Assembly (NCBI GenBank): GCA_035610365.1
Contig: CM069432.1
Coordinates: 171,676,035 to 171,740,034, forward strand
DNA: 64,000 bases
Direction of reading: 5' to 3'
DNA from: Aquatica leii
Taxonomy: Eukaryota; Arthropoda; Insecta; Coleoptera; Lampyridae
This document shows, piece after piece, positions 46,540-57,345 of this stretch. The position numbers and the translations under genes were made by a program. Each line of letters begins with the position of its first letter. Position 1 is the stretch's first letter. The notes beneath the pieces were generated by a model. That model saw only the letters and a program-made list of their open reading frames with translations, made no database searches and had not been told where the DNA came from.

Positions 46540-46860
46540 TTATTCCGATGTACCTGGTGCATAATATTACGTCGCAGGTATATAATATTCCAATGTACCT
46601 GAGACGTAATATTACGTCTCAGGTATATAATATTCCGATATATCTGAGATATAATATTACGTCGCAGGTATATAATATTCCGATATACCTAGGACGTAAT
46701 ATTACGTCGCAGGTATATAATATTCCGATGTACCTGGGACGTAATATTACGTCCCAGGTACATAATATTCCGATGTACTTGGGACGTAATACCAAGTCCT
46801 AGGTATATAATATTTTGATGTACCTGGAACGTTATATTATGTTGACAGTACATCATTTAT
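46540..46860. repeat. 45-bp tandem array of palindromes
   Basis: About seven units, each containing TATAATATTCCGATRTACCT followed by a palindrome of the form CCTGRGACGTAATATTACGTC. At 46728-46763 the palindrome is perfect over 36 bases. Because the unit is 45 bases, a 15-residue repeat (NITSQVYNIPMYLRR) appears in one plus-strand frame, probably by chance. Position close to the right end of CCCA-c suggests a subterminal binding or fold-back role. Confidence 0.9.
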
Positions 46861-46979
46861 TACATCCTGAGTACATAATTATTGCGGTCATAGGGCCTTT
46901 TAAAGTACATCCCTATGACTTTTCAGGTCACAAAAATTATATACAGAGGATGTACATGGGACATCTTGTGTTCACTGGG

Positions 46980-47944
46980 TTTCTATCTAGAGTTCAATCA
47001 ATTTGTGTTCGACACGTGCAGAAACGCAACTTCGTTCGATGAAGTAAAAATATCGACACGCCCACGTTTCATTGCCTTCGAATTAATAAATTTGTTCACG
47101 GCATTATATTCCTAAACGCATAGCAGAAAATTTTTATGCTACACCAATAAAAACTTCCTTCAGAAAAAAATGATGTAAGTCTCGATCAGAAACCGATTTA
47201 CCTCTAGATATAAGTGGAATGTGTTTTATTCATTGCTATGCATTATTCTACGTAAGTAACTATGTAAGGTATAGTATGGTAATATCCAGATTTTGTATTA
47301 CCAAGCACATTAACACATAGTTTATTTGTGAGAATCTTTTCAAGTTAATTAAAACATTTTTATTTTATTTGATATAATCAGGAACTATATTAGTTTGTCA
47401 GTAAAATGCTTAACTATAAAAAAAGAAAGTTGCAAAAATATATAGTACCTACTCAACCATTTTCCAAAATCGTGACAATGATTTTACTTACCTGCACAAC
47501 CATAAAATAACATTATTTTTTTAAAGGTTAGTTTAGTAAATAAGGGTGGAATTTAAAAATGCGTGGTCAAATAAGGGGTGTAGATTTTAATCAATATGTT
47601 ATTTTGCCGGGGTTAGTCGCTTTATTTATAAACAAACTAAATTTTTTTTTAGATTTTGAAACCTAAGAACAGTTTCTAAGACATGTAGAAAATAGATTTT
47701 AAGTTTTTGGTTTCAAGATATTAAAAAAAATTTACTTATATTTTGTATAAACTAAAAAAATTAATTTAAAGGGAATCTAGACAAAAAATCACAAAATTAT
47801 GCTCTACATGTTAGATATATTTAAGTAGATTCTATATAAAAAATTGCAGCAATATGTGATTTACCGTGTAAGAGCTCAGAACGGGGTAAATTTGAGAAAT
47901 CTGTAGCTTTTTTATTAAATAACTTGGGAATTAAGAATGTCGGA
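46980..47944. other. intergenic, nothing recognised
   Basis: A+T-rich DNA between CCCA-c and the copia fragment; no supported feature. Confidence 0.5.
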
Positions 47945-49417
47945 TTTTTTTAACAGTTTTTCTCGATAACGTGTTGTGTATTGTTAAAATTTTGAAGAAA
48001 ATTTGACAAATTTGAATGTCTAGAAAAGGTGATCTTGGGCTTTAAGTAACTAACACTATACGCTATGTCAGGTCTTGTATGAACAACTGAATACATTAAA
48101 GAACCAATTAAACATTGATATGGAACATTCAAAATAGTTTCATTTGGTTTGGTTTCAATAGGTGTTGAAACAGTTTTCGCGTCTTTCATTTCAAATTTAT
48201 GCAATAAATCTAATATGTGTTGCTTTTGATTAATCCTTATTACATTATTTTTCTTATCAATCAAGAAAATGCAAGGTTCATAATTTGATCGAGTGAAACC
48301 AAAATTTAAAAAAACATTACTAATTTTGTTATTCCACACTCTTAAAGACTGCTTCAAACCGTAAATTGCTTTTTTAAGTAAGCAAACTTTATTTTTATTT
48401 GTTTCATCAATAAATTATTCTGGCTGATTCATATAAAGTGTTTCAGAAATTTCTCGGTTACGAAAAGCTGAGTCAATATCTATATGATCAATCTCTAAAT
48501 CAAATTTCACAGACAACGCAAACATTCATTATTGTACTATTACGTAACAATGGTGAAAAAGTTTCGTTGTAGGGTTGTAGTCAACTTTTTTCATTTGGGT
48601 CAGAATGTTAACTTAATTTGCTTTTCATTTTTGTCTTTGTTTTCTTTTTCTAAATTTTCTAGACTGCCTTTACTTTTCTCTTTATTGTAATTACAGTAAT
48701 TTATTTCTTGAAATGGTTGATTTATAAATTCATTGAAAGTAACTGTTCGACTAATAATTACTTTATCTGTTTTTAAATCTAAAATTCTATACCCTTTGCT
48801 TGTTTCACTGTAATCGATCATTATTCCTTCTGTTGCTGTTTTCTAGTTTTGTTCGTTTTTCTGGATTGATCACATACATAAATGCTCGACTTCCGAACGT
48901 AATCAAATGTAATACATTAGACTTTTTACCATGCCACATTTCATACGCTGTTTTATCTTTGCACTTCGTTGGCAATCGATTTGACAAGTAATTTGCATGA
49001 ATTATTGCTTCACCCCAAAATTTGTATTGCAAATTTGCATCCAGCAGCAAACATCTAGCAGACTCCACAAGAGTTCGGTTTTTTCGTTCTAAAATCCCAT
49101 TTTGTTTTGGTCAATAGGGTAGAGTTGATTGAAATTTAATTCTAAATTTCTTCAATAATGCTTGAACGTTTTTTCCGGTGTATTCCCCACGATTATCGCA
49201 TCTAAAAACTTTTGAGTATCGATCAAACTGATTTTTCATTTCAGTCAAAAATTTTTGTAATTTTTTGTAAACCTAATTTTCTGTATTTATTAGATAAACT
49301 GTCAAATACTAAAAATCATCAGTAAACGTCACAAAGTATTTTTTCTTGCTTACTGTTGATGTTTTCATAGGACCACAAACATCACTATGTATTATGTCGA
49401 GAACTTGTGTGACATTT
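47945..49417 (-). pseudogene. Ty1/copia pol fragment (integrase to RT)
   Basis: From 49417 downward, degraded frames read VLDIIHSDVCGPMKTST (first integrase Asp), PKQNGILERKNRTLV (catalytic Glu), then ESARCLLLDANLQYKFWGEA and NRLPTKCKDKTAYEMWHGKK (49068-48900), and GYRILDLKTDKVIISRTVTF near 48780. The RT part gives KAIYGLKQSLRVWNNKI, EPCIFLIDKKNNV and, directly joined, RINQKQHILDLLHKF, then LIGSLMYSVVHTRPDIAYSV. The segment with the YVDD catalytic box, which should lie between the last two groups, is deleted. RNase H, gag and both LTRs are absent. The upstream side is cut by the LTR of gypsy B. Confidence 0.88.
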
Positions 49418-49533
49418 TGTTAAAAAGTTAGTATCCGTCGTTTACCTTGACTTTCCGTTTAGTGAGCATGCGCGTGCCGCGCCTGTTAGTTCGACGGCAA
49501 GTCCCCCTCATGTTCATAGTGTAATGTACCTCC

Positions 49534-49707
49534 TGTTGTGCTTTTATATTTTATTTTTATTCAAAATGGCAATATGTATATTTTATATATTTATTAACAT
49601 TAGTTTTACATACATGATCTACTGATCTACATGAAGTTCTATTATATGTTATGATTGTGGCTCCGTTACATCTTTACTACTTATGAGTAGTGTCTCCAGT
49701 CACTACA
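49534..49707 (-). repeat. gypsy C 3' LTR
   Basis: 174 bases, TGTTGTG to ACTACA on the plus strand. The polypurine tract AACAGGGAGG (sense) lies at 49708-49717 next to it. Confidence 0.93.
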
Positions 49708-49723
49708 CCTCCCTGTTTACTAT

Positions 49724-51565
49724 TTATGTTACAAACTCCGTAAAACATTTTGGTTTTTTACTAATTCTGCCACTACGAGTTACATAATCATCAGTCTTGG
49801 TATTACTAGCTATGTCCCTGTTACAATAAGGTGTATCTGTTACAGTTTCCGTATCACTATTACTAATATTCCTATTGCTAGTTACATTTAACTCATCATC
49901 ATCAAGATCTGATTTGACTACAGGCTCATTTAATGATTTTCTTATCTGAATTGAATTTCTTCTGAGCAATTGACCCTTATTGTCCCTAATCAAATAAGAT
50001 CTTGGCGTTTCACATTTTTGTACAATTTTGGCAGGTTCCCACACCTTATTTTTATACGTTACTACATTATCTCCTCCTTGAAATTCCTGAGACAGTTTGG
50101 TGTTTTTATCATAATTTTGTTTATATATTTTTTGTTTATCTTCAATTTGAGCATGAGCGTTTTCTAAAATTTTAGGCTTAAGTAAATTTGAATGTGTTGG
50201 TACTTTGTTCTGCATCTGCGACTAAATAATATTTGTGCCGAGAGACTTGTAATCCTGATATTGGTAAATTTCTGTACTCCAATAACCCTTAATGACAAAT
50301 CTTTTCCACTTTGTGCACAATTTCGTAAAATTGATTTAGCAGTTTGAACTGCTCTTTCCGCAAGACCGTTACTACGCGGGTAATATGGTGAACTATTAAT
50401 AATTTTAAAGTTCCATTGACTCGCAAATTGTGTGCATTTAAATGAATTCAAAGGCATATTATCTGCAATTAAGATATTCGGTATACCATGAATGGAGAAT
50501 ATATTTTTTAGTTTTTTAATTATTTCATCCGAATTCTTATATTTCAAAGGTACAATTTCAAGCCATTTTGAAAAATAATCTTGTACTACTAAATAATCAG
50601 ATCCAGCAAATGTACAAATATCACAACCAACTTTGTTAAATGGTAGGTTCGGTATATAATGAGGAATTAATGGTTCTTTACAATTTAAATTTCGAAATCT
50701 CTCACAAATTAAACATTTGGCAATCATATTTTCAATTTCATGCATTAACCCCGGCCAATAGACAATTTGGCGAGCTCGTTGTTTGGTTTTTTGTATGCCA
50801 AAATGAGCTTCATGTAATAGACTCAGAATATATTCTCTTAGTACTGATGGTACTATAACCCGATAATTTAGAAAAAGTAAGTTGTCCTCAACAACAATTT
50901 CGCTTTGAAATTTGAAATACACCCGTACTTCTTCATCTGTGTCTTTAATGCTTTTTGGCCAACCATTCTGAACATAATTTTTTACTTTTATCAGTATTTT
51001 ATCTTGATTAGTGAAGATCTGAAACTTTTTTCTCATTTCATCAGTTATGTTTAGAGATTTACTTATTGAATGTACATTTTCAGATATCCACTCATCTTCA
51101 TTTTCAATTTGATCTTTTTCATATGACCTTGATAGCAAGTCTGCTACATATAAATATTTACCAGGCAAATAGACTAATTGTAATTTATACTTAAGTAATT
51201 TTATTCTCATTCTTTGAAGTCTATTTGATGCAATTTTACCAATAGGTTTTTCTATTAAGCTTACTAAAGGTTTGTGATCAGTAATTATTTTAATGTTATG
51301 TCCATATACGTAATTATGAAATTTTCTCATCGCATATACAATCCCTAAAGCTCTTTTTCAATTTGCAAATAATTCATCTCTGCTTGATTTAAACTTCCTG
51401 ACGCAAAAGCTACAGGTTTATTGTTTTGTAGCAAACAACAACCTAGACCGCCTTGTGAGGCATCTGTTTGTACAGTTATTTCACAACTAGTATTAAAATT
51501 TACTAAAACTGGCAGAATTTACTAATTTAGTTTTTATGACATTTAGAGCTTGTGAATGCTGTTGC
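49724..51565 (-). pseudogene. gypsy C RNase H and integrase
   Basis: The main frame 51330-50164 begins in RNase H: NYVYGHNIKIITDHKPLVSL (Asp), VYLPGKYLYVADLLSR (end). Upstream to about 51565 the earlier RNase H part is read in broken frames. The integrase has a zinc module HEAHFGIQKTKQRARQIVYW with CLICERF, and the core VGCDICTFAGSDYLVV (first Asp), LIADNMPLNSFKC (second Asp) and RSNGLAERAVQTAKSILRNC (Glu). Thus all three catalytic acids remain. After a frameshift at about 50250 the C-terminal tail (50215-49724) contains QEFQGGDNVVTYKNKVWEPA and a chromodomain-free acidic end. This part is close to functional. Confidence 0.92.
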
Positions 51566-51583
51566 ATCCATAAAAATTCCACA

Positions 51584-52350
51584 TCATTTTTCAATAATTC
51601 CCTGCAATGATTTTGTAAGTTCTGCTAAATTCGGTATAAATTGACGAAAGAAATTTATCATGCCTAATATTTTTTGTAAATCCTTTTTACATTTTGGATC
51701 TTCTAATGAGGTTATCGCTGTTATACGACTTTTATCAATTTCAATACCTCTCTTAGAAAACACATGCCCTAAGTATTTAACAGACTCAGTACGAAATTGT
51801 ATTTTATTTTTATTAAACTTAACCCCAAGGTTTCTGGCTCTTGTAATTACCGTTTTTAAAATTTTATCATGTTCATCAAGTGAATCTGCTGCGATCAATA
51901 GATCGTCAAAATAAATTTGAACTCCAGGTATATCTCCAAAATTTTTGTTGTTAATTAATTGAAAATATTCAGGAGCCATATTTAAACCAAAATGTAATCG
52001 ATTAAATTTCCAACATCCAAATGGAATTGCAAATGTGCACAATTCACTCGACTCAGTATCTAACACTATTTGCCAAAACCCTTCCTTAAAATCTAATATA
52101 GTAAAATACTGTTTGCTATTTAATTTTTCACAAATCTCGTCTAAAATAGGTATTAAAACATTTTTTGGACAATTTATAGCAGTATTTAAATTTTACTCTC
52201 AATGAACCATCAGATTTTTCAATAATTACAAGGTTACTGACCCATCCCCTTGTTGGTTGTTCAACCTTTGTCCTCTATACTAAGCAAAGTTTTTAGAAGT
52301 TTATCTTTTATAGCAATTGGAACCCTACGTGGAGGAAAAGCAATGGGTTC
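51584..52350 (-). pseudogene. gypsy C reverse transcriptase
   Basis: Broken frames from 52350 give PRRVPIAIKDKLLKTLLSIE, TRGWVSNLVIIEKSDGSLRV and YFTILDFKEGFW. The open part, 52066-51584, reads FAIPFGCWKFNRLHFGLNMA, GVQIYFDDLLIAADSLDEHD (catalytic box FDD instead of the more usual VDD), VKYLGHVFSKRGIEIDKSRI and LQKILGMINFFRQFIPNLAE. A frameshift near 52190 and stops split the N-terminal part from the rest. Confidence 0.9.
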
Positions 52351-52394
52351 AACATTTTGTTTTAAATGTATTGTACATTTGTCTTTAAAATTTC

Positions 52395-52931
52395 CTAAAC
52401 CTTCAAATATATCTTAGTTTGTACAAATGTCTCTTTATTTTTAAATATATTTAACTTATTTACCTTATTGATTAAATTTAGTTTAATACAAGTTGAGAGT
52501 CCTAAAATTGGCACAATATTTTCTTTTACAATTACGAATTCATCTTTCAGTACAGTGTCCTTAAATTTACAGTTAAAATTTACTACCCCTAACGGTTTTA
52601 TTTTTGATCCACCAAACGCCTCTAAAAATATAGGTGTTTTATGAATTTCTACTTTACCTTGAATATTTTTTAATATATTTTCAGGCAACACATTTACTTG
52701 GGCACCTGTATCTATTTTAAAACCTATTTCCATATTTTCTATTGTTACATTTTCAGTCCAAATATTTACATTACTAACACTTACTAAACTAATACTCATC
52801 TGTTCCTCACTGTCTTCATTACTTTCCGCAACTTCAATTTCTCTAACGTTTCTTCTTGTACCTCTTGTATGCTTAGTTTTAATTGGAATTTTAACCTGGC
52901 AACTGACAGCCCATGATTTTCTTTTCCACAT
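52395..52931 (-). pseudogene. gypsy C protease
   Basis: MEIGFKIDTGAQVNVLPENI at about 52675-52730 is the retropepsin active site (DTGA), followed by PIFLEAFGGSKIKPLGVVNF and the ILGLSTCIKLNLI flap/C-terminal motif. The domain itself is uninterrupted; it overlaps the end of the zinc-knuckle frame by a frameshift. Confidence 0.88.
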
Positions 52932-53596
52932 TTAGCACACTTTTGACCAAATGCTGGACATTCACGAACACCATGTGTTTTCTGACATCTATAACACTTA
53001 AATTTTCTCTCATTCGACGCACTCACCTGGCGGTTTTTAGACACACCAGCAACAATTTTGTCCTGTAAATTTTTTTTACTTGTGCTTTAGATATTTCTGC
53101 TGCTTTGCATGTATCGACTGCTTTTTGTAATTTCAAGTCTTGAATCCTTAACAGTCTTTCTTGTAACGATAAGTCTGCTACACCTAAAACAATTCGATCA
53201 CGCACCATTTCATCATTTAAAGTTCCAAATTCACAGGTTTGCGAGAGTTTCCTAGGATCTGTTAAAAATTTTCGAATGGTTCGCTTCTTGCTGACACCTT
53301 CTATTAAACATAAACCTTTCAGACCATTTTTTCTTTGGGTTACAATAATTCTCGAAGGCAGTCATAACATCATCAATACTTTTAACCTCATTTTCCGTTA
53401 AATTAAATGTATTAAGCAGTTCCAATGCTTCTTCACCAGCTAAATTTAGAAATATGGCTACTTGCGTTTCAGAGTCCTTTGTTTCCTTGCCAGTGGCCTT
53501 CATGTATATTTTATAACTTTGTTTGAACCTTTTCCAATTGTCACTAATATTTGCACTTGTGACATTTAAATTTTTAGGTGGTTTAAACCCTTCCAT
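52796..53596 (-). pseudogene. gypsy C gag
   Basis: ATG 53596 starts MEGFKPPKNLNVTSANISDN, then WKRFKQSYKIYMKATGKE and AIFLNLAGEEALELLNTFNL, the capsid layout of K02A2.6-like elements. After frame changes RDRIVLGVADLSLQERLLRI (53200) and a zinc-knuckle pair, CYRCQKTHGVRECPAFGQKC and CAKCGKENH (52920-53000), follow. Two shifts divide it. Confidence 0.88.
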
Positions 53597-53710
53597 GTTA
53601 ACTTGATAATTAATATTTAATCTCCTTTGTTAAACTTGACACGTGCACTTTTTAAGATATCCAAAATTTTCACGGAATCCTCAACAGAAATTTTTAAAAT
53701 TTATTTATTT

Positions 53711-53730
53711 CTATATCCTAGACTGCGCCA
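53711..53730 (-). other. gypsy C primer-binding site
   Basis: Sense TGGCGCAGTCTAGGATATAG directly after the 5' LTR. TGGCGCAGTC-type sites occur in the 17.6/297 group of Drosophila elements. Confidence 0.7.
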
Positions 53731-53904
53731 TGTTGTGCTTTTATATTTTATTTTTATTCAAAATGGCAATATGTATATTTTATATATTTATTAACATTCA
53801 TTTTACATACATGATCTACTGATCTACATGAAGTTCTATTATATGTTATGATTGTGGCTCCGTTACATCTTTACTACTTATGAGTAGTGTCTCCAGTCAC
53901 TACA
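53731..53904 (-). repeat. gypsy C 5' LTR
   Basis: 174 bases, two mismatches to the 3' LTR, both in ATTAGTTTT versus ATTCATTTT. Followed by CCTCC, the target duplication. Confidence 0.93.
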
Positions 53905-54246
53905 CCTCCGTTTGGGTACAAGGTTCGTTAATTAAAACCCTTTATCAACCCTTTTATGACTACAATTTATTTAAACATTAATACAACTTATTCTTAATAC
54001 TACCATTCTAATACTACTTGAACTTTGTTAAGAATTGAACTTATTGATTCTTATTGAGGTGACTTAGCTATTTCGTTAGACGGGAAATGCAATTACGCCT
54101 ACAATTTACGTATAAGTTCAATACCGACAGAGGTCAATTAACTTATTGAAATAAATGCTATTGCTATTACTATTACCTACATTACACCTCCATTGGCGGA
54201 AAGAAAAAAGAAATGAAAATCTTAATGTATTTAATTTTTTTTTGTT

Positions 54247-55262
54247 CTACTCTGTATAAAGTTTAATTCTACTTTTATGTACAGTAACTAACTTATTTCC
54301 TACTTTAATTATTACATTTGAAACCTTATCATCTATTACTTTGTAAGGACCTTTATATAGCGATTCAGTTTTAGAACCTGATTCTTTTTTTAATATAAGC
54401 TTATCATTAAATTTATAAAATGTATTAGTACTATTTTTACCGAATATTCGTTTCCTATTACTCTTTGATACCAATAAATTATCTTTTGCTTTTTGGCACG
54501 CTTTTTGTAATCGGTACTTAAGTTCTAACCGATAAGAATCAGATTTATAAAAATTATGTTCAACCTTGTTGCAAATGTTAGAAGGTAAAACACTGTTACT
54601 ATTTCCGTTGGAATCCCGTATCACAAAATAAAATTTTGAACGAAGGCTTTAGAAACGGTTATCGTCTCTTTATTTGGTAAGAGGTAGCTTTCTACATATT
54701 TGGTTAAATCACATTGCAACGTTAAATTATACTGATTATTGTCTACATCTGGTTGAATAGGGCCTTGGGGCCTACTAAGTCTAGAAATACTTTTTGAAAT
54801 GCTGAAGATGCTGTAGTTGTAATTGTCATTGGTTGTTTAGTAATTTTAGTATGTTTGTATCTTTGACAATCATCACATTTCATCACAAAATTTTCTACGT
54901 CTTTTCTTAGTCCTAACCACCAAAACTGTTTTTTCGTTGTATTCCTGCATGACCTCCTGTTGGTAAAATATGATAGTCATTCAAGATTATTTGTTTGTCT
55001 TCAAAATCTAAAACATTTTGTACGTCTTGTATTAGAGATAATTTTAAACCTAGGATTTTTTTTTAGACATAAAACTTTCACCATAAAACATATTAAATTA
55101 TTTTTAGGGTAAAAATAAAAATAATTTACTAGGATTTTTATTTCGTCAACACAATTTACTAATTCTTTTAACGTTAGCGCGCTTTATTCATTTTTTAATA
55201 CAAACAATTCCGGAACTTTATACTTTATGCAAATATCTTTTAGATCTCTCAACGTTGCGTCT
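54247..55262 (-). pseudogene. gypsy B integrase
   Basis: From 55262 downward: TLRDLKDICIKYKVPELFVL, HILPTGGHAGIQRK (zinc-module His), VMKCDDCQRYKHTKITKQPM (zinc Cys pair, about 54865), VFLDLVGPQGPIQPD (first Asp) and LTLQCDLTKYVESYLLPNKE, then a break and deletion before the open tail 54624-54247 with RLQKACQKAKDNLLVSKSNR and YKGPYKVIDDKVSNVIIK (GPY/F-like). The DDE core is incomplete. Sense PPT-like AATGGAGG precedes the LTR start at 54186. Confidence 0.85.
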
Positions 55263-55271
55263 AGGGCTAAC

Positions 55272-56990
55272 CAGTGGCGTACCAAAGGGGGCCTCCATAA
55301 CCATAAATTTTTAAATACCTCTATATAAAATTCCGTAATGAAATTTATTAATTTTGATTACCTTTTGTTCTCATTGTAAGTTTTTATTCACCTTTTTTTC
55401 ACATAAGACAATATTAATTGTATTTAAAACTTTAACCTGAAATGATATTGATTTAACTTATCTCCAAAAGTAAATTAAAAACTATTATTATTATTTTGAT
55501 GTTTAAGATTTTCGTTATCAATTTTATGTATGTACCATATATCATAATGTAAAAAAACTAGATAACTGAAAATTTAAAAACACGCACCTGCCAGGCTTGA
55601 AAGAAAATTGCATTATTGTATATTTTAAGTCAGATTTATTGTGGCACAACTCATCTTGAGATAAAAACTGTATAACGCCAAGTAATCAAAGATAAGCTAC
55701 GTGCATCTGCGTGAATATAATTTCATAGTAAATGTATCGACAATGAAAGTGTTTCTTGTTTATTTAATTTTCAACAATTAATACTGTGCAGAGTTTCTTA
55801 GCGAATCCATTCGATAAATAAACATTTGCCGAAAAAATGATAAAGCAGTCTGCCAGACCTACCACCACTGTGTTCTACGTTATTGTATTAACAATCGAAG
55901 GTTCGAGTATCGTCTATCAGAAACACGTAAACACACCTGGTATGGCATCACCGTCAAAAGATCGAGAGAATGGATTATACGAGAATATCATGTCATGTGA
56001 CGGTTGTATTTAGCTATCTAAATTAGTTGCTTTAAAACTATTTTTGGAAGAGAGCCGAGACGAATTGGTTGAAGAAGCATTAATATTTTCCAAATGGGCA
56101 TACCTATTGAGAAATTAGGACGAAGAAGATTTAGGAAGAAGATGGCAGGAGAAAAGGAAAGAGATGAAGCCTTGACATTAAAACAAGAGTTAAGAAGATG
56201 CATGTTTCAGTGTATCGACACTTTTTATCAAGAACTAACAACAAAAACAGAATCAATGCAAAAAATATGTCAAATTTGCAACCGTTCTGTCATTGCACCT
56301 TATCGAAACAGACATTGTAGAGCTTCCACAGTTAATTTCAAGTCTAGCAGAAACTTTCGATGAAATAGAAGGAGATGAACTCTTATCAGAAATTAAACGG
56401 TTAAGACGTCATCTTCAAGCAGCAAAAGTTGAAAAAGACGAAGCTAAAAAGTGGTCTGCATTAAAAATGTTGAAGTTTATTGTGCAAATGGACTTTCAAG
56501 AATCTGTCCCTAACTTATATTTGGCACTAAAAATGTTTTTGACAATGTGTGCTTCAGTTGCTTCTTGTGAGAGAAGCTTTTCAAAGTTAAAATTAATTAA
56601 AAGCTATCTCCGAACAACAATGAGCCAAGTACGACTTAATGGTTTGGCTGTCCTTTCCATTGAATGTGCAGCAGCTAAACGAATCAATTTTGATGAAGCT
56701 ATAAAAGCATTTTCAGAACTCAAATCTCGTAAAAGACAGTTTTAACTTTTTTTATTGACAGAAAAGTTAAAAACCTTTTTATAATAAGTACCTACTAATA
56801 AGCTTTTTTATATATTTCTTTGCATTAAATGCTTGTCGACTACGTGTTTAACTGTTTTATTAAAAAAATAAACGTTAACTTTATTTAACTATTAACTATT
56901 ATGTAGTAATATTTTCATTGTGGTCATTCTAATAAAAGGGGCCCCGGAAAATTTCCGCCCCAGGCCTCAATAGCTCTAGATCCGCCACTG
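55272..56990 (+). mobile_element. hAT element with GGGCTAAC duplication
   Basis: CAGTGGCGTACC at the left and CAGTGGCGGATC inverted at the right; 8-bp duplications GGGCTAAC (55264-55271 and 56991-56998). It encodes the C-terminal part of a hAT transposase, inserted in the pol region of gypsy B. At 1719 bases it is an internally deleted copy. Confidence 0.94.
56094..56745 (+). pseudogene. hAT transposase C-terminal part (ZMYM1-like)
   Basis: An open piece at 56094 (LKQELRRCMFQCIDTFYQEL) shifts near 56280 into the frame 56293-56745. This contains SVPNLYLALKMFLTMCASVA followed by SCERSFSKLKLIKSYLRTTM and LNGLAVLSIECAAAKRINFD, the hAT C-terminal dimerisation domain (ASCERSFS..K.iKs.LRstM....L..L..lsIe). 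The N-terminal zinc finger and most of the catalytic core are missing. Confidence 0.9.
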
Positions 56991-56998
56991 GGGCTAAC

Positions 56999-57345
56999 GT
57001 TGATCGAGTGTCTAATTTTACATATAAAGTTAGAATTAGTTATACAATTAATAATTCTATTAAATTCACGATTTGAAGTAATAAAACGTAATTCGTAAGC
57101 ATCGGTTGGTCGTTTCAATAATTGTACAACGCCCGGGTGATCAATCCGTTCGTCATAAAGTGAATTAAAACTGTTATGAGACTTCAGTTTTTCTTTTTGA
57201 GCTCTAGTAAAAACGTATAATGTTTTACAGACAGTCGCGTTAACATTTTTTAATTCGTCGTCGGCATCTGCTGTAACATTGTTTTTACCTTTGATTGTTT
57301 TTATTGTAAAGACATATTCTTCAAGTGCAAGTCGAAATTTTGTAA
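56999..57345 (-). pseudogene. gypsy B RNase H C-terminus and linker
   Basis: RLALEEYVFTIKTIKGKNNV and TADADDEL (57240-57330) is the RNase H end (W.LaLqEYdFtI.yikGk.N.vADaLSR), followed by FNSLYDERIDHPGVVQLLKR and YELRFITSNREFNRIINCIT. The frame is open across this piece; the hAT element follows. Confidence 0.78.

Larger units (their letters stand above)
43802..46979. mobile_element. unclassified TIR element CCCA-c (3.2 kb)
   Basis: CCCAGTGAACACA is present at 43802 and inverted ending at 46979. Inside the left end a block with TCATAAAATTATATT and CAGTACATAATT occurs twice, about 250 bases apart (43850-43955 and 44098-44150). The right end carries a tandem array (46540-46860). Coding remnants lie near 45021-45550. 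Both ends are bordered by TTT, too little to call a target duplication. Confidence 0.65.
49534..53904 (-). mobile_element. gypsy C, complete LTR retrotransposon
   Basis: Two 174-base LTRs (49534-49707 and 53731-53904) differ at only two adjacent positions. The 5-bp duplication CCTCC is exact (49529-49533 and 53905-53909). Sense runs on the minus strand: LTR, primer-binding site, gag, protease, RT, RNase H, integrase, tail, polypurine tract, LTR. It resembles the group often labelled K02A2.6-like. The nearly identical LTRs mean a recent insertion, yet the coding region has several shifts and stops. Confidence 0.93.
49418..57345 (-). mobile_element. gypsy B, 3' half with two nested insertions
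   Basis: The 3' LTR is split: 49418-49533 and 53910-54186, about 393 bases in total, sense start TGTAATG (54186) and sense end TTTTTAACA (49418). In the middle lies gypsy C with a CCTCC duplication. Upstream in sense direction are the integrase (54247-55262) and RNase H end (56999-57345), separated by a hAT element with a GGGCTAAC duplication. Beyond 57345 the element is truncated, so no 5' LTR is present. Confidence 0.82.

Noticed and set aside
46497-46802. Open frame with a 15-residue repeat
   Set aside because: A product of the 45-base tandem unit being divisible by three; the palindromic DNA repeat explains it.
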